Assembly: GCA_022605405.1 (NCBI GenBank)
Contig: JABYQQ010000016.1
Span: 1,116,001 to 1,180,000 of the forward strand
DNA length: 64,000 nt
Origin: Earliella scabrosa
Lineage: Eukaryota > Basidiomycota > Agaricomycetes > Polyporales > Polyporaceae
Direction: 5' to 3'
In this document: piece after piece, positions 31,806-43,732 of the stretch
How the letters are laid out: every line of letters begins with the position of its first letter
How positions within the stretch are numbered: position 1 is the stretch's first letter
Translations under genes and position numbers: made by a program
The notes under the pieces: generated by a model
The model's database searches: none
The model's input: only the letters and a program-made list of their open reading frames with translations
Told to the model about the DNA's origin: nothing

Positions 31806-34800
31806 TCATAACACAGGAATGACATCGACGCCTGTCCTGAGTGTATCCAAAGCAACCTGACTCGCCCACTTCAGGAATCCTTTCTCTTCCTTGAAAGCTT
31901 CCCTGATAAAGAACACCAATCCCAGTGCAAGTGTCTGGATCTTGGAATCTTTGGCGAACACTTCTTCCAGCGGACCCTTGTTCCTCGTATTCGGGAGGTC
32001 CTCCGCGCTCTCAGACCGCAGAAGAGGCGTTGCGAGCTGCGTATTCGCGAGCACGTGCGTGAACAGCTCCTTCATGAACGTCTGCGTTTGAGGCTTGAGG
32101 ACGGTGAAGTCCACCGGCTTCAAGATGGCGAGCGTGCAGCAATCCTTGGCGATCCACCAGCCGAACGCGCGCGCGATGTTGCGCATGCGCGTCGCCGAGA
32201 TGGACTTCACGTTGAACCCTGCGTGGTCGTCCTCGCTGAGGTTCTTCAAGATCTCTGCGCCGCCGACGGTGGTCTCGCCCATGTCTCGGAGGAAGTCCCA
32301 GAGGCAGAATTGCAGGGTGATCTTGTGTGAATGCGAGAGACGGCAGAGCTGTTGGCCGACGAGGACGTAGTACGGGTTGTACTGTTTCTCCTGGGAACGC
32401 AGCTGGTGTCACGACGAGGATCGCGAGCATAACCGAGGGGACTCACATTGCCGCAACAGTGCAAGAGGACTCGGATGATCTCTCGCTGCTGCACCTCAGT
32501 CAGCTTCAGCTGACCAAGTCGTTCGCAGGCATCCACATAATCCTGATAATCAGCCTCAGCAGACAAGTCATGCGAGGTAACACACGAAGGACGACGCACA
32601 TCGCTGCTCATCAAAACGACAAAGATGCCTCTCCGGATGTCCGTGTTCATGCCCTGCTTCTTTGCTAACTTCAGAAGAGCGTTCTCGCTTGGGGTGTCGG
32701 TGGTTGGGGCGTCAGAGGATTGGGTACGAGAGTCCTGCTGATGCTCGACGAGGGGATCTCCGCTCCACGCGGCACCGACAAGCCACCATTTTCCTTTGGT
32801 GTCCGCTGACCGCAAGTCTTCTAACGAGACTCGTAATGGCTCGTGTGACATGACTTGCGGGGTTATATACAAAATCAGCTCACACTGCAAGGGTGGGAAC
32901 AGGATTCGAAAGTGCATACCGTGACGCTTTTTGCTTAGGCCCGATAGGAACTTCTTCATCCGCTCGACAGCCTCAGTACCCGCTGTCTGTCCAGCGGCTT
33001 TCTTGATTTTATTGTTCTTGAGGTTGCTGAGCGTTTCTACCATGAAGCGCGTGCGAGAACTCATCGCATGAGTATCCTGCGGTAACTTTGAGTGGACGAT
33101 TTGGATAATGCTCTTTAATGCTGTTGGGTCATCCTGCCTGAGCTGCTGACCGGAGTCTGATTATCACGGCCGTCAGCGACTCTCTCGCGCGCATTGTAGA
33201 CAGGGAGGAGCGTACTTCTTGCGACTTTCAGCAGCAATTCCACCTTGAATTCGGTCAGGTCCCCGTCGAGTAACGCGCGGATCACGTCATACATCAGCAC
33301 GCAAGATATGACCTGGAAGTTATACAGTTCCGAGAGCAGCACCACGAGATTCGAACACTCCTTTCCGATGGGCTCATCATTGCCTGGCCCGTCGGCATGT
33401 GTGCTGCGTGTCGGGTCATTCAACGAGGCGAAATGCTGATCATAGCATGTGACGACGTGTTGCACAAAGAATGCCGCTGGCAGTGTTGCATGAAGTCAGT
33501 CCATCGATACTAGAGGTGGTGGCTTGAGACTAACCGAACTCGATGCCGACCAGCTTGTGGAGAGCTGATACAAATGCCGCATGGAGGACAACATACTGAT
33601 CCAGCAGTATTGAATGTGAAGAGATGCCGTCGACAACCAGCTTCGTGACCGTCTCGGTGACATCTACATAGGTAGTGCTCGGTGAGGATGGATGTCTATG
33701 GATGTTGCCTTGCGTCACGTACCATGTCTGCGGTTATTCCTGTACACCTCTTCGACGCCGTCTACTATTGATGCGATATTCTGTTCGCTCATCCTGTATG
33801 TCGTTAGTCAATGTGATATCACGTCATGGATTGGCGACGCCGTACCGGTTGAGAAGACCCTTCAATTGTCTGATGAGTTTCATTTGAGCTTCAGATTGTT
33901 GTCCGTTTTCGGATTCGGCAAGCTTCCGGAGATGTGGAGGTACGTATTTGGACGCTGAAAATGATATAAAGGTGAGGTGCGGATCGCAGTGAGCAGAGAA
34001 GGTTACGAACTAGTAGAAGCCTGAGGCTGAGGTATAGTGTCTTGGGGGCTCTCTGCAGGCCCGTTCTTATCCTCATCGTCGTCTTCATCTTCAGGCTGGC
34101 TGCCGAAGCCATGCCACTCGTCTTCCTCTTCAACCTCTACATGGTCTTCCTCCTCCGACTCAAGTGACTCGTCCATGTCCTCGTCCTCGTCCTCGTCCTC
34201 AGATTCTTCGTCGCTGAGATCCTCTGCATCTAACTCGCTTTCTGAGGCGTCTTCCAGGTCTGGCCCTTCAGAGCCATTCCCCTGCGTAGGTTGGTTCGTA
34301 GCTGGTCTCAGTATGGTGCGTCAAGGACTCACCATAGATGATGGCATAGATGTCTCGAAGGCGTCAAGGTTTCGGAGTAAGTCTGTTGAGCAAGTGGTCA
34401 ACAACATGGCATCAGAGTGAGATACATCGAGCATACCGTCCAACCCATCTTCGTCATCCCCTTTGCCATAGTTAGATGTGCGTTTTCCGCCCTTCACCCA
34501 GCCAAGTTTCCGCTCTAGGTAGGCGATGTAGGCATCTTCCTCCTCCTCTTGAGGGGTGCGGGGTAGTGTGCTAGGCGATGGCTTCGCGTGCCGTTTTGCT
34601 ACCTTCGCCCCCTCGGACCGCTCAGCAAGCCTTTCGAGAGCACTCTTCGACTTCGGCGCCGGCTTCTGGTTCGCTTTTTGGACGTGCTCTTTCTGGGGCG
34701 CCGACGCAGATCGAGAGGCGAGAGGCTGAGAAGATTCAACCTTCATCTTCTTGCGTCGAGGTGACTCGGCATGGTCACTCTCCGCACGTCTTTTGCCATG

Positions 34801-35055
34801 TTGCTCGTGTTGGTTGGCCGGAGGCGCAGAGAAGTACTGGGCTTTGCGCTGCTTCCGGTCCTCTCTGGCCTGTTTTCGCGCGTCTTTGCGAGAGAGCTGC
34901 TGCCCACCCTTACGCTTGTGCTTGTGCGCGGAGTCTGCACGATGTTTGCTGAGCTTTCATGAGTACGTAGTCGCAACGGACATACTTTGGTCTCCGTTGA
35001 TCTCCTCAAGGAGAGACTGGGGTAGCGAGGGACGGATATGGCTGCGAGTAGGCAT
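31806..35055 (-). CDS. SGD1: Nucleolar MIF4G/MA3 protein SGD1 (NOM1)
   Basis: Exons 35055-34986, 34934-34437, 34382-34333, 34281-34011, 33954-33846, 33793-33723, 33663-33535, 33476-33216, 33156-32920, 32853-32600, 32542-32447 and 32390-31806; 876 residues (yeast Sgd1 has 899). The N-terminal third is basic, then very acidic (Asp/Glu runs). The MIF4G domain begins KYVPPHLRKLAE and includes HDVTETVTKLVVDGIS, LHAAFVSALHKLVGIEF, LVVLLSELYNFQVISCVLMYD and RTRFMVETLSNLKNNKIKK. A linker carries EPLRVSLEDLRSADTKGKWW. The MA3 domain (IRRGIFVVLMSSDDYVDACERL, QREIIRVLLHCCGN) follows. Sgd1 acts in 18S rRNA maturation, helping Fal1. The 254-nt exon 32853-32600 uses the weaker acceptor GCAAG. Confidence 0.94.
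34177..34200. repeat. GTCCTC hexamer repeat in the acidic region of SGD1
   Basis: Four perfect tandem copies of GTCCTC (plus strand), encoding alternating Asp-Glu on the minus strand. It is likely prone to length change. Confidence 0.8.
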
Positions 35056-35233
35056 GGATGGAATTTCGCGCATCCGGACCGTGGGCAGTCAAGTCAAGCG
35101 CCTATTTGTCAGTGTTGTCACCGACTCACCATCGAACTCTCGGGTTGGTGCAACACTGCAGTGTCGGCAGCGACAGTCGACCACACCTCTCCTTCCTTCT
35201 TTCCTTCACCTCCTTCTCATCTTCGTTCTCGTC

Positions 35234-38118
35234 ATGTCTATGGAAGAGAGCATCAGCCTTGAGGAGACCAACAGACTTCGTATATCTCTTGGTCTCAAAC
35301 CACTGACGGACGACAAGGCACCTGCCACCGACAAGGAGAAGGAAGCGGAGGACAACTATGCTAAGCAGCGGGAGCGCGAGGCGAAGGAGCGCGAGACAAA
35401 GTATGCCTGTCATGTTACCTTCCACATGCGTGTTCTCAACAGCGTCATGTCTCTAGGGCCATCCAGGACCGCATTGCGAAGTGAGTAGCTTTCTTCTTAT
35501 ATGCACACTGCATTTGCTTCTACATCCATGCCCAGCTCGGGCCCTATCTATGCGTCAAAAGGCCTTAGTGCTCACCGAGCGCGCTCTGTAGGGTAAGAAA
35601 CAAGAAGGAACTCAATGCAAAGCTCAAGGGTACGACCCTCGGTGATGCGGACGGCGATGTAGACGATACCTTGAAATGGATCAAACGTAGCAAGAAGAAG
35701 GAGAAGGAGTTGGCTAAGAAACGTCAGGAGGAACTGGATAACATGGACAAGGTTTTCCAAGGGGATGACTACACCGAGAGTACGCTGCCTGTCGCTCTTC
35801 CTGCAATGGCGTCCACTCATTTTGTGCGATAACAGAGGACCTCGAGGGACTCAAAGTCAGTCATGACTTCGAAGGCATGGAGGAGGGAGAGGCCCGAATC
35901 CTCACTTTGAAGGATAGTCGTATCTTGGACAACGAAGGTACGTCCTGCCGCGATATACCTGCTTCTTTCAGCGAAGTTGACGTTGCTCCAGAGGATGAAC
36001 TCCAAAACATCGAGTTGGCCGAACGTGAGCGCGAGAAGAAGAATCAAGAGCTGAAGATCAAGCGGCGAGACTACACCGGCTACGACGATGAGGAGTTCAC
36101 ACCTGGTGCCGCTGGTATGAAGCGTGCTGTCCTAGCCAAGTACGACGAGTTCCTGGAAGGTCCAAAAGAAACTGTATGCTGCCATGCAATCTTTCGCGCC
36201 ACTCCCACTCATGTACCTATGCAGGGTTTCCGACTGGGCAGTTCCGCCCTAACTTCTGGCGAGAAACAGAATGAAGCTACCGGTGTAACTGTGAACAAGA
36301 CATTGCTATCAATAGACTATGCTAGTGAGTCGACGCCGTCCAAATCCGGGGTCATCCTAATGTTGATTCATATTTGCAGAGAACCTGGAGTCTGCCGACT
36401 ACCTGCAACCTGGCGATGTCGGATTCAAGAAGCCCAAGGTGTGTAGTGTCGTATATCTACTGACTCCCAACTCATCCTTCGTTCTGCCAGACGAAGAAGA
36501 AACGTCCAAGTCGTCGCGTTGACGCTGAAGTGTCCGATATACCGCCCGTGAACGGAGAAGACCAGATGCAGGTAGACGAGAAGCCCATTGTCCCCCGCCC
36601 ACGTAATTTGGATGCCAATTTCGTAGATGATGACGAGCTGCAAGCTGCTCTCGCACGCTCTCGACGCGCGAAACTCCAGAAACGGAAGAAGTTGTCGCCG
36701 GAGGAGATCGCGAAGCAAAGTATGTGATCGTCCCTCTACATAGTGGGAGAACGATGCGTGACTAACGTGTTCGACAGTCGCAGAGCAGCGTGCCAAGTCC
36801 GAAACGAAGGACGTCATCATGGTCGACGATGACGAGGATGGCGAAGGGGGCGGTCTGACCATCGACGACACCTCTGAGTTTGTCCGCGCCATCACTTACG
36901 ATCCCACCGCAGTGAAGAAAGAGCCAATTGAGTCGTCTCTTCGACGACAACCTTCTAGGGAGTCGTCGCGACAACCATCTGCGCCTCCACGCCGCCAACA
37001 TGACGTCGACGATCCCATGGAGGAGATCGAGGCCGGAGAAGTGGTTGTGAAGGAGGAGGAAGATGAAGAGGCGATGCTGAACGCTATTGAGAACGCCATC
37101 AAGCAGACCGAGGAGATGGAAGCTTCGCAGCAGGGTGGCGGGAGCGAAGCTCCTGTCGGCACCTCGGTCGAGCAGACGTTTGGACAAGGAATGGCGGCGA
37201 CCCTCAACATCCTTCGTCAGCAGGGTGTCCTCGCGAATGCCAGCGCAGACCAGGCCGAGCGGGAGCGCGTGCAGCTGCAGCGCGACCTGTGGCTAGCGGA
37301 CTACCGGCGGATGATTGCCCACCGCGAGCTTGAGCGGGCCAAGATGCGCGGCGGGAACAAGGATCAGGCCACGCGCGAGTACGAGAACCGCGTCCGCGAG
37401 CAGCAGGAAGCGCGCCAGAATCTCGAGGCGTTCAAGCACTACAAGCCGGACGTCAACATCGTGTACTACGACGAGTTCGGCCGTGAGCTGACGCCGAAGG
37501 AGGCTTGGAAGGCCCTCTCGCACAAGTTCCACGGGAAGGGATCGGGCAAGGCGAAGACGGAGAAGCGGCTGAAGAAGATTGCGGAGGAGCGCAAGAAGGA
37601 GGCGATGGCGAGCGGCGACACGCCGCTGAGCATGAACCAGGCGTTCCAGATTCGCCAGGAGAAGACGGGGCAGGCTCACTTCGTGCTGTCTGTCGGAAAC
37701 AGAGGGTGAGTCTCCGATAATCCCAGGCTCGTCGGCGGCTCGCTCACATACGTCCTACAGAGCTGTCCCGCAAGCTGCGGAATTCCTCGACAGCCAGCCG
37801 CTCTCGAAGGGCAAGACGGAGAAGAAGAACAAGAAGAAGCAGTCGGGCAAGGAGAGCACGCCCCAGCTCGATGCTACCGGCTTCATGACCCTCCCCGCGC
37901 CAGTACTCAACGGTGGCAGTCCCGCACCCGGCGCATCCACCAACGGCTCACCCGCGCCTCGTCCCGGGTTCTCGAGGATATCATCAGTGGTAGACGTCGA
38001 GACGCCGAAAGAGGGGACGCCTGTGCCGTCGGAGAGGACTAAGGTCGTTATTGGCTTGGGTGCGAAGAGGAAGGCGGCAGGAGAACCACAGGGTACACCG
38101 CCGCCGAAGAGGCGATAG
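35234..38118 (+). CDS. SNU66: U4/U6.U5 tri-snRNP protein SNU66 (SART1)
   Basis: Ten exons: 35234-35400, 35457-35480, 35592-35779, 35836-35937, 35992-36173, 36225-36324, 36380-36438, 36491-36719, 36778-37705 and 37761-38118; 778 residues. The start SMEESISLEETNRLRISLGL and KPLTDD match the SART1 N-terminus, followed by the long charged helices (AKQREREAKERE, KKEKELAKKRQEELD). DLEGLKVSHDFEGMEEGEARIL, RRDYTGYDDEEF and KRAVLAKYDEFLEG are conserved blocks. The C-terminal domain has GMAATLNILRQQGVL, DVNIVYYDEFGRELTPKEAWKALSHKFHGKG and RLKKIAEERKKEAM. Snu66 bridges U4/U6 and U5 in the tri-snRNP. Exon 2 has only 24 nt. The gene is head-to-head with SGD1, 178 bases apart. Confidence 0.95.
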
Positions 38119-38271
38119 TCTGACCGACTCTGTACGCTGTACGCTGCATGTGTCCTCATGGCTATGTATGCGTGCCCGTCTAACGATACAATGACTATGA
38201 CTAATGTACATGTACTCACAGATGCGCTCTGATGTAATGATGGAGATTGGTTCCTCGGGTAGGGGGCCCAG

Positions 38272-39538
38272 TCACAGTGTGCTAACGCTGGAGATGGACA
38301 GGTCTTTCGTGACGACACAGCGGTCTTTATCGCGTCCCGTGGCACTTGCAAAAGCCTGTCGGAGAGATGCTTCGCCGTCATCTATCCTGTTCAGCTATCA
38401 GTACAGGCAGCTAGAAGAAAGTGGAAGTACACATGCAGCATACCATTCCACAGCATGTCCTTGTTTCTCTAGCGCGAGCTTGACGGGAGCCCAGGAGAAC
38501 CGGACGAAGGATGGAAATCCGAATGTGGGTTCCAGAGAGTTTCGTAACCACGCCTGGGTCTTGGGATCTGCACCGTGTTAGCGGGGCGCTGATGATGAGG
38601 TTGGAGGCAACGCACCGGAAGGATAGCCGCTCCCAGTCTCACCCGTCCATTTGCCCTCACTTTTGAATGCTTCGACGTCCGCGTCCGTTGCCGCACCCGA
38701 TGATGGAGTACGGAAGAATTTCGAAGTGATATCGACGTCAGGAGCAATGTTCTCCTCGTAGACCCATCCCTCTATCCATGCGTCACGGGTTACCTTTGCG
38801 GCCACACTGGCTGCGCCTACGATCTTGAAGGTCTGGTCCGCTTTCGCTTGCACCGTGAAGGAGATGTCAGGGAACAGAGACGATAGGTATGCTTCGTAGG
38901 TCGTTGTTTTTCCTAGAGCGTCGACGTAGACCTGGTGAGTGGAGACATGAGTTCATGGTCACTGCACGCAGATCGGGACTGACATGCGACAGCTGGATAC
39001 CGCGTGCGAGTACTTCTCGAATGAGCAGGATTGTCGCCTGTTGTGCTTGTTGGTTGAGATTCACTGGTGGGCGACGAAGCATTCCGGCAGAGATTGCTTT
39101 CGGACTGGGACAAGGCATTGACATGCTAGACTTTACTAGGGGCACTCATGCACGTACCTGATAACGCGAACAGACCAGCCCAAATTGGCTGGGTCGGAAC
39201 CCAGTGTCTCCAGGAGAGAACTGCGTACTTGCGCAGTCAAAGTCTTCGAGTCTAACACGGGTTTGAACGAGATGCGAAATCGTGGCGAGTGCAGGTCACT
39301 TACCAGCGAAACCCAGCTTGTCAAGCTGCTCCTTGTAAGCCAAGGGGCAGTAGGCCACACCGTATACCATAGGCCCAAGCACCGGTCCACGTCCTGCTTC
39401 GTCCACGCCAAGAATATACGGCCCTTCGGAAGTCGGTGTTGGAGAGTGGTACGTGTATGAGTCGGTCAGCGGTGCTGTAGGGTCGGAGATGGAAGGGATG
39501 GCGAGCGGGGTCTCCTCCGTACTCTCTTGTGAGCTCAT
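38272..39538 (-). CDS. RNH201: Ribonuclease H2 catalytic subunit (RNASEH2A)
   Basis: Exons 39538-39304, 39251-39158, 39104-38984, 38931-38616, 38567-38444 and 38386-38272; 334 residues. Type 2 RNase H landmarks are [19 protein letters not shown] with the catalytic Asp-Glu, [28 protein letters not shown] with the third acidic residue, [21 protein letters not shown] with the fourth, and [14 protein letters not shown], the substrate-tyrosine region. The end has [13 protein letters not shown]. With two accessory subunits the enzyme removes single ribonucleotides and RNA:DNA hybrids from the genome. SQT1 lies 383 bases upstream on the same strand. Its product joins RMI1 and the TDP2-like enzyme as a genome maintenance factor in this window. 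Confidence 0.95.
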
Positions 39539-39921
39539 GGTTGCAAGCACTGGATGGGGTCGTGGAACCCTCACAGTACACGATCGTAGCACTAAGCAAA
39601 GGTTACCCCGCGTTTGCACCCAGGAGCGTGACGCGACGCGTTGTTGTTCTGTGTTTGGCGCGACGCGACCTTGCAACTGACGCCCCTGCAGCCGAGTCCC
39701 GACAATTGTCTGTCGCCAACCGCGGGTGTCAATGTCAACAACATACTTACCTGGACTCTGGAGGGAATCCTGAGAGAACCCTGTAGGCTGAAGAAACGTC
39801 ACGAGCAGTGTTCCGGTATGCACCTCAGCACACAAAAGATTCGCTCTCATCACCGTCTGCACTGAATAACGATACATGACAAGCTTCGACTTCCAGTCTC
39901 CATCGGCTGCGGATCCTTCAT
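39539..39921. other. Intergenic region, RNH201 / SQT1
   Basis: Both neighbours are on the minus strand. No further gene seen. It holds the RNH201 promoter and the SQT1 3' end. Confidence 0.5.
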
Positions 39922-41361
39922 CTACTCCGTCGGGAACACAAGACAAACACCTTCATCGCCCGCACTGACGACAACGCCTCCTCCAAGGCCCAGTGCTGCG
40001 GCTAACACAGGTCCACTATGACCCTTGTGTTCACGCACCAGCGTCCCTGTACGCGCATCCCACGTCCTCAGCACTTTGTCCGCCGACGCAGATACGATCA
40101 AATGCGCTTTGGGCGCCGGGAGATGATGCAACGAAGTCACCGCGTCCTGTGACAAGGATATAGGGTCAGACGCTCTTCCGTTTAGCACAGCGGACCAAGG
40201 AACGCACCCCATGCTCGAGCGTCGCGCGCAACCGCATTGTACTCAGGTCCCATATACACGCCTTCCCATCCGTTCCACCGGTGACCACCACGCCGCCCGA
40301 TGCGCTCGCGCCAGCTCCAGATAGTGGACCGGCCGTGGCGAGCTCGACGAACTCCACCGCCTCAACGCTCTCGCCTTCCTGGTGACCTGCCAACGCCCCG
40401 ACCACTTCGCCTTTGCTCAGGCTGATGACGCGCACGCCGCCAGACGTGCCGCCCACAACCGCTAGGGTGGATGCGGGGTTCACTGCGAGCGACGTGATCC
40501 CGTCCAGCGCAAAGCGTCCGTCGGAGGGGGTAAGCTTGAAAAGCGGTGACGGCGAGCGCGGATCCCAAAAGATCAAAGTCCCTTCTGCGTCCGCGGTGAT
40601 GATGCGCTTCCCATCCGGAGTGAAATCACCACAGGTAACCGGACCAGTGTGACCTGCGAAGACCTGCATGGTGTTGCCGGATGGTACTGCGTGATGCTAA
40701 GTACGGACGCGGTGGTGGGTGTGTGATTCTTTGACTCACGTTGCCATAGCCATACTGTCGTGTCGTTCGACCCTGCGAGGAGGACAGTGCCCTTGGGATG
40801 CCACCGCAGCCACTGACCGGGGCGACGTGAGGATCGGCTCAACGATCTATGCGATACTGCCGAACTCACCATGACTTCATCAGGCCCTGACAGCTCCGTC
40901 AAGAACTCCCACTTGGTATAATCCTCCTTGCCCACTCTCCTCCATATCCGTACCTTGCCGTCCATCCCACCCGTCGAGATGAGCTCGCCATCTGCACTGA
41001 AGGCGGTCGAAGTCACACTGTCTTTGTGACCGGTAAGTTTCACAAGCTCGTCGCCCGTGGTGATGTCCCAGATGTATCCGAGGTCGTCTTCACCGCCAGA
41101 CGCGGCTAGTGGGGCGGTGGGATGTGTAGAGACTGCGAAGACGGAGCCGTTGTGATTTGGGAAGTGCTGCATCGAGTTGTCCTCCCAGACGATCTCCTCG
41201 TCCGGATGCCCCTCGCCTCCCATTTCGTCCTCGTCCTCGTCCATGGGTATATCGCCTTCCGCAACCTCCACAAGCACATCGTTCGGGTCGATGAATTCTT
41301 CTCCGGCCTCGCCGTCCTCGTCCTGGTCAATATGAACGTCGTTTTCGTGTCCAGGAGCCAT
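39922..41361 (-). CDS. SQT1: WD40 ribosome assembly chaperone SQT1 (AAMP family)
   Basis: Exons 41361-40870, 40812-40740, 40686-40208 and 40146-39922; 422 residues (yeast Sqt1 has 431). An acidic N-terminus ([27 protein letters not shown]) precedes a WD40 propeller that fills the rest: [126 protein letters not shown]. This matches Sqt1, the dedicated chaperone of ribosomal protein uL16 (Rpl10), and its animal relative AAMP. The acidic face of such chaperones binds the basic N-terminus of the ribosomal protein as it is made. Confidence 0.9.
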
Positions 41362-41851
41362 TTTGGATGTTCGGGAAAGGTAGCAAGTGCAATGTGAGCT
41401 GTATGCCCCCTCGATGATTGACTCTGCAGCTTTATAACGCACGAAGAGTCACAGGAAAAGGCGAAACGGCTGAGTAAGGCTCAGTCAACGCAACGGTACC
41501 GGTGCTCAGCTGCTTGGTGAGCACAAAATCTCGCGAAATGCGCGATCGGGATCGGAATCTGAGATCCCAGGTCTACGGTCCACGTGACCGAACGCGTCGC
41601 GTGGGCGTGCCGCTGCAGTGGTGGCCGCCACGTCTCGCGATGCGCCTCGAGGCTGCTTATCAAACCGCATGTGTCTTTGCAGTGGCACCATCTGCGGATT
41701 CGTGAAAACAGTCAAAAATCTGGTCAAAAGTCTGGTCAGTAGGAGCCGCAAGCCGCAGATGACTCACGCGGGTCGAGGTTGGTTTTTATCTGATCTTGCC
41801 TTCGAGTCTCACCGGCGCGCACATCTTCCTCTAGAGTCTTCTAGTCGCGCG
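41362..41851. other. Divergent intergenic region, SQT1 / TDP2-like gene
   Basis: Separates the starts of two divergent genes. No coding region is supported and no clear TATA box. Direct repeats of GTCAAAA/GTCTGGTC near 41710-41740 are short and may be chance. Confidence 0.45.
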
Positions 41852-43064
41852 ATGGCAATCGCAGACGATCAGCAGCCAGAGCATCTGCAGCCCCCTGCGG
41901 CGATAGTTGCAGTGGGTGGTGCCCCAGGCCCATCGAACATTCAACCACAAGACGATAGCAATGATGATGTGCGAACCTTCCGCCCTTTTGGACAGCCTCG
42001 TTCCGAACCCAGCATGACGCTAACTACCGTGTACCCAACGTATTTAGTCTCAGGCTGCCGCGTCTGAATCCCAGCAGCCTCCCTCCGCACGCGACACGAG
42101 CCCTCCTACAACTTCCCCCGACCCAGCTCCCACGGGCTCCAATCCTCCACATTCCGAGTCATCTGACTCCGACGATACCGACTCTGACGACTACAACATG
42201 GACACAGACATCATCCGCGATGTCCGGGTGAAGGCGTACTCGCCCGCCGAGAGGCGCTGGTCCGCAAACTACAAATCGCCGCGCACGCCCGTGTTTTCCC
42301 TCCGGGTCGTGTCCTGGAATGTGGACTTCATGGCCTCTAACACCGCCGGCAGGATCTCCTGCATTCTCCACCATCTCAAGGACGCCGTCCTCACCAAAAG
42401 TCCAAAACCCTCTTGCATACTCCTGCAGGAGCTCGATCAGGACAGCTTTGCTGCGATCCTCGCCAACGACTGGGTGCGCGAGCACTTCGCCGTTACACCC
42501 CCAAACACCAGGCGATGGTGCGCCTCATACGGCGTCGCCACCCTTGTCTCGCGCCACGCCAACATCCTTAGAGCGCAGATGCTCCAGTTTCACCGCTCGA
42601 CGATGGGAAGGACAGCGCTCTTCGTCGATGTCGAGATGTTCGTTCCTGGGTCGCATGGCGAGCGGCGCGTCGTCCGCATCGCCAACACGCATCTCGAGTC
42701 GCTCCCGGACGGGGAGCGCGCCCGTCCTGCACAGCTATGCGCCATCGCAGACATTCTGCGATATGAAGAGGTCACGGGCGGGGGGCTGGTCGGAGGTGAC
42801 ATGAACATGATTGGGCCTGCGGATCAGGACATTCATGAGCTCGCAGGGCTGGTTGACGCGTGCGATGACCCGTCTGCGGTAACCTGGGGATATCAGCCGC
42901 CTATGCGGTTCCCTCCTGGGCGACTAGATAGGATCTTCCACGTCGATGGCGGTCTCGTCGTGGAGCCTGTGAAGGTCATCGGGAAGGGGCTGAAAACGAA
43001 AAGTGGTGCTTGGGCCAGTGATCACTACGGACTAATGACGACTATCCAGCTGGCGTCAGCATAG
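41852..43064 (+). CDS. TDP2-like endonuclease/exonuclease/phosphatase-family enzyme
   Basis: Exons 41852-41968 and 42054-43064; 375 residues. About 115 N-terminal residues are disordered and rich in Pro, Ser and Asp. The EEP fold then shows its catalytic residues in order: LRVVSWNVDFM (Asn), LLQELDQDSF (Glu), RIANTHLESLPDGE, GGDMNMIGPADQD (Asp and Asn), PGRLDRIF and ASDHYGLMTT (Asp-His). The order and the GGDMN and SDHYGL forms resemble tyrosyl-DNA phosphodiesterase 2, which removes trapped topoisomerase II or other peptides from 5' DNA ends using a metal ion. Other EEP enzymes are possible because I see no UBA-like domain. It may be a repair enzyme acting in the nucleus. Confidence 0.82.
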
Positions 43065-43732
43065 TTTTACATATGTATTCTCTCATCTCGCTTACGCTTA
43101 CTCGATACCTGCTTTTTGTACGTGGCGCTTTGGTACTATCTGGTTATCATGGGATCTGTCTACCTTCTCACCTGCCTCGAGGCGTTCTTTCCGAAGTCTC
43201 TCGCACGCGAGACGCCGAGATCTGTGATGAGGGGTCGGTATGTATCTCGCTTTCGTGGCGGACAATCGTGTTTACTAACCACGCAAGCCACACGGAAAAG
43301 CTCGTCACTACAACTACACAGTCTACATACAAGTGCTGAACTACGTGACCTGCCTAATTGGGAGGAGAGACATTTGATGCACAAGCGCTACGTAGCACTT
43401 GTTTTGGTTTGAACTTTGTACCACGCTCCTACCGCAGCATCCACATGTCTTCACGCTCGAGCGCGGCGCTTTGTTTCGCTAAGACACCACTGACCTGCTG
43501 CAGCGATTGGCAAAGCTCAATGCAGTGGCGTGTTGCGTGAGATCCAACAATCGCCATTGTGTCACTTGCCGGCGAGTCGGCGACGCAGCACGGTCAACGC
43601 AGGTATTTCTTCCCCCGGCCAAGGCGTGCTACGGTAGTAGCAGCTCTACTTCAGACACCCACGGCTGGCTAGTGCACCTTCGACTCATCCTCCTGTATTC
43701 TTTGCACTTGCACTGACCGACCCCACATCGCT
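43065..43732. other. Intergenic region upstream of the RNA-dependent RNA polymerase gene
   Basis: No gene supported on either strand. It contains the TDP2-like 3' flank and the polymerase promoter region. Confidence 0.5.
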
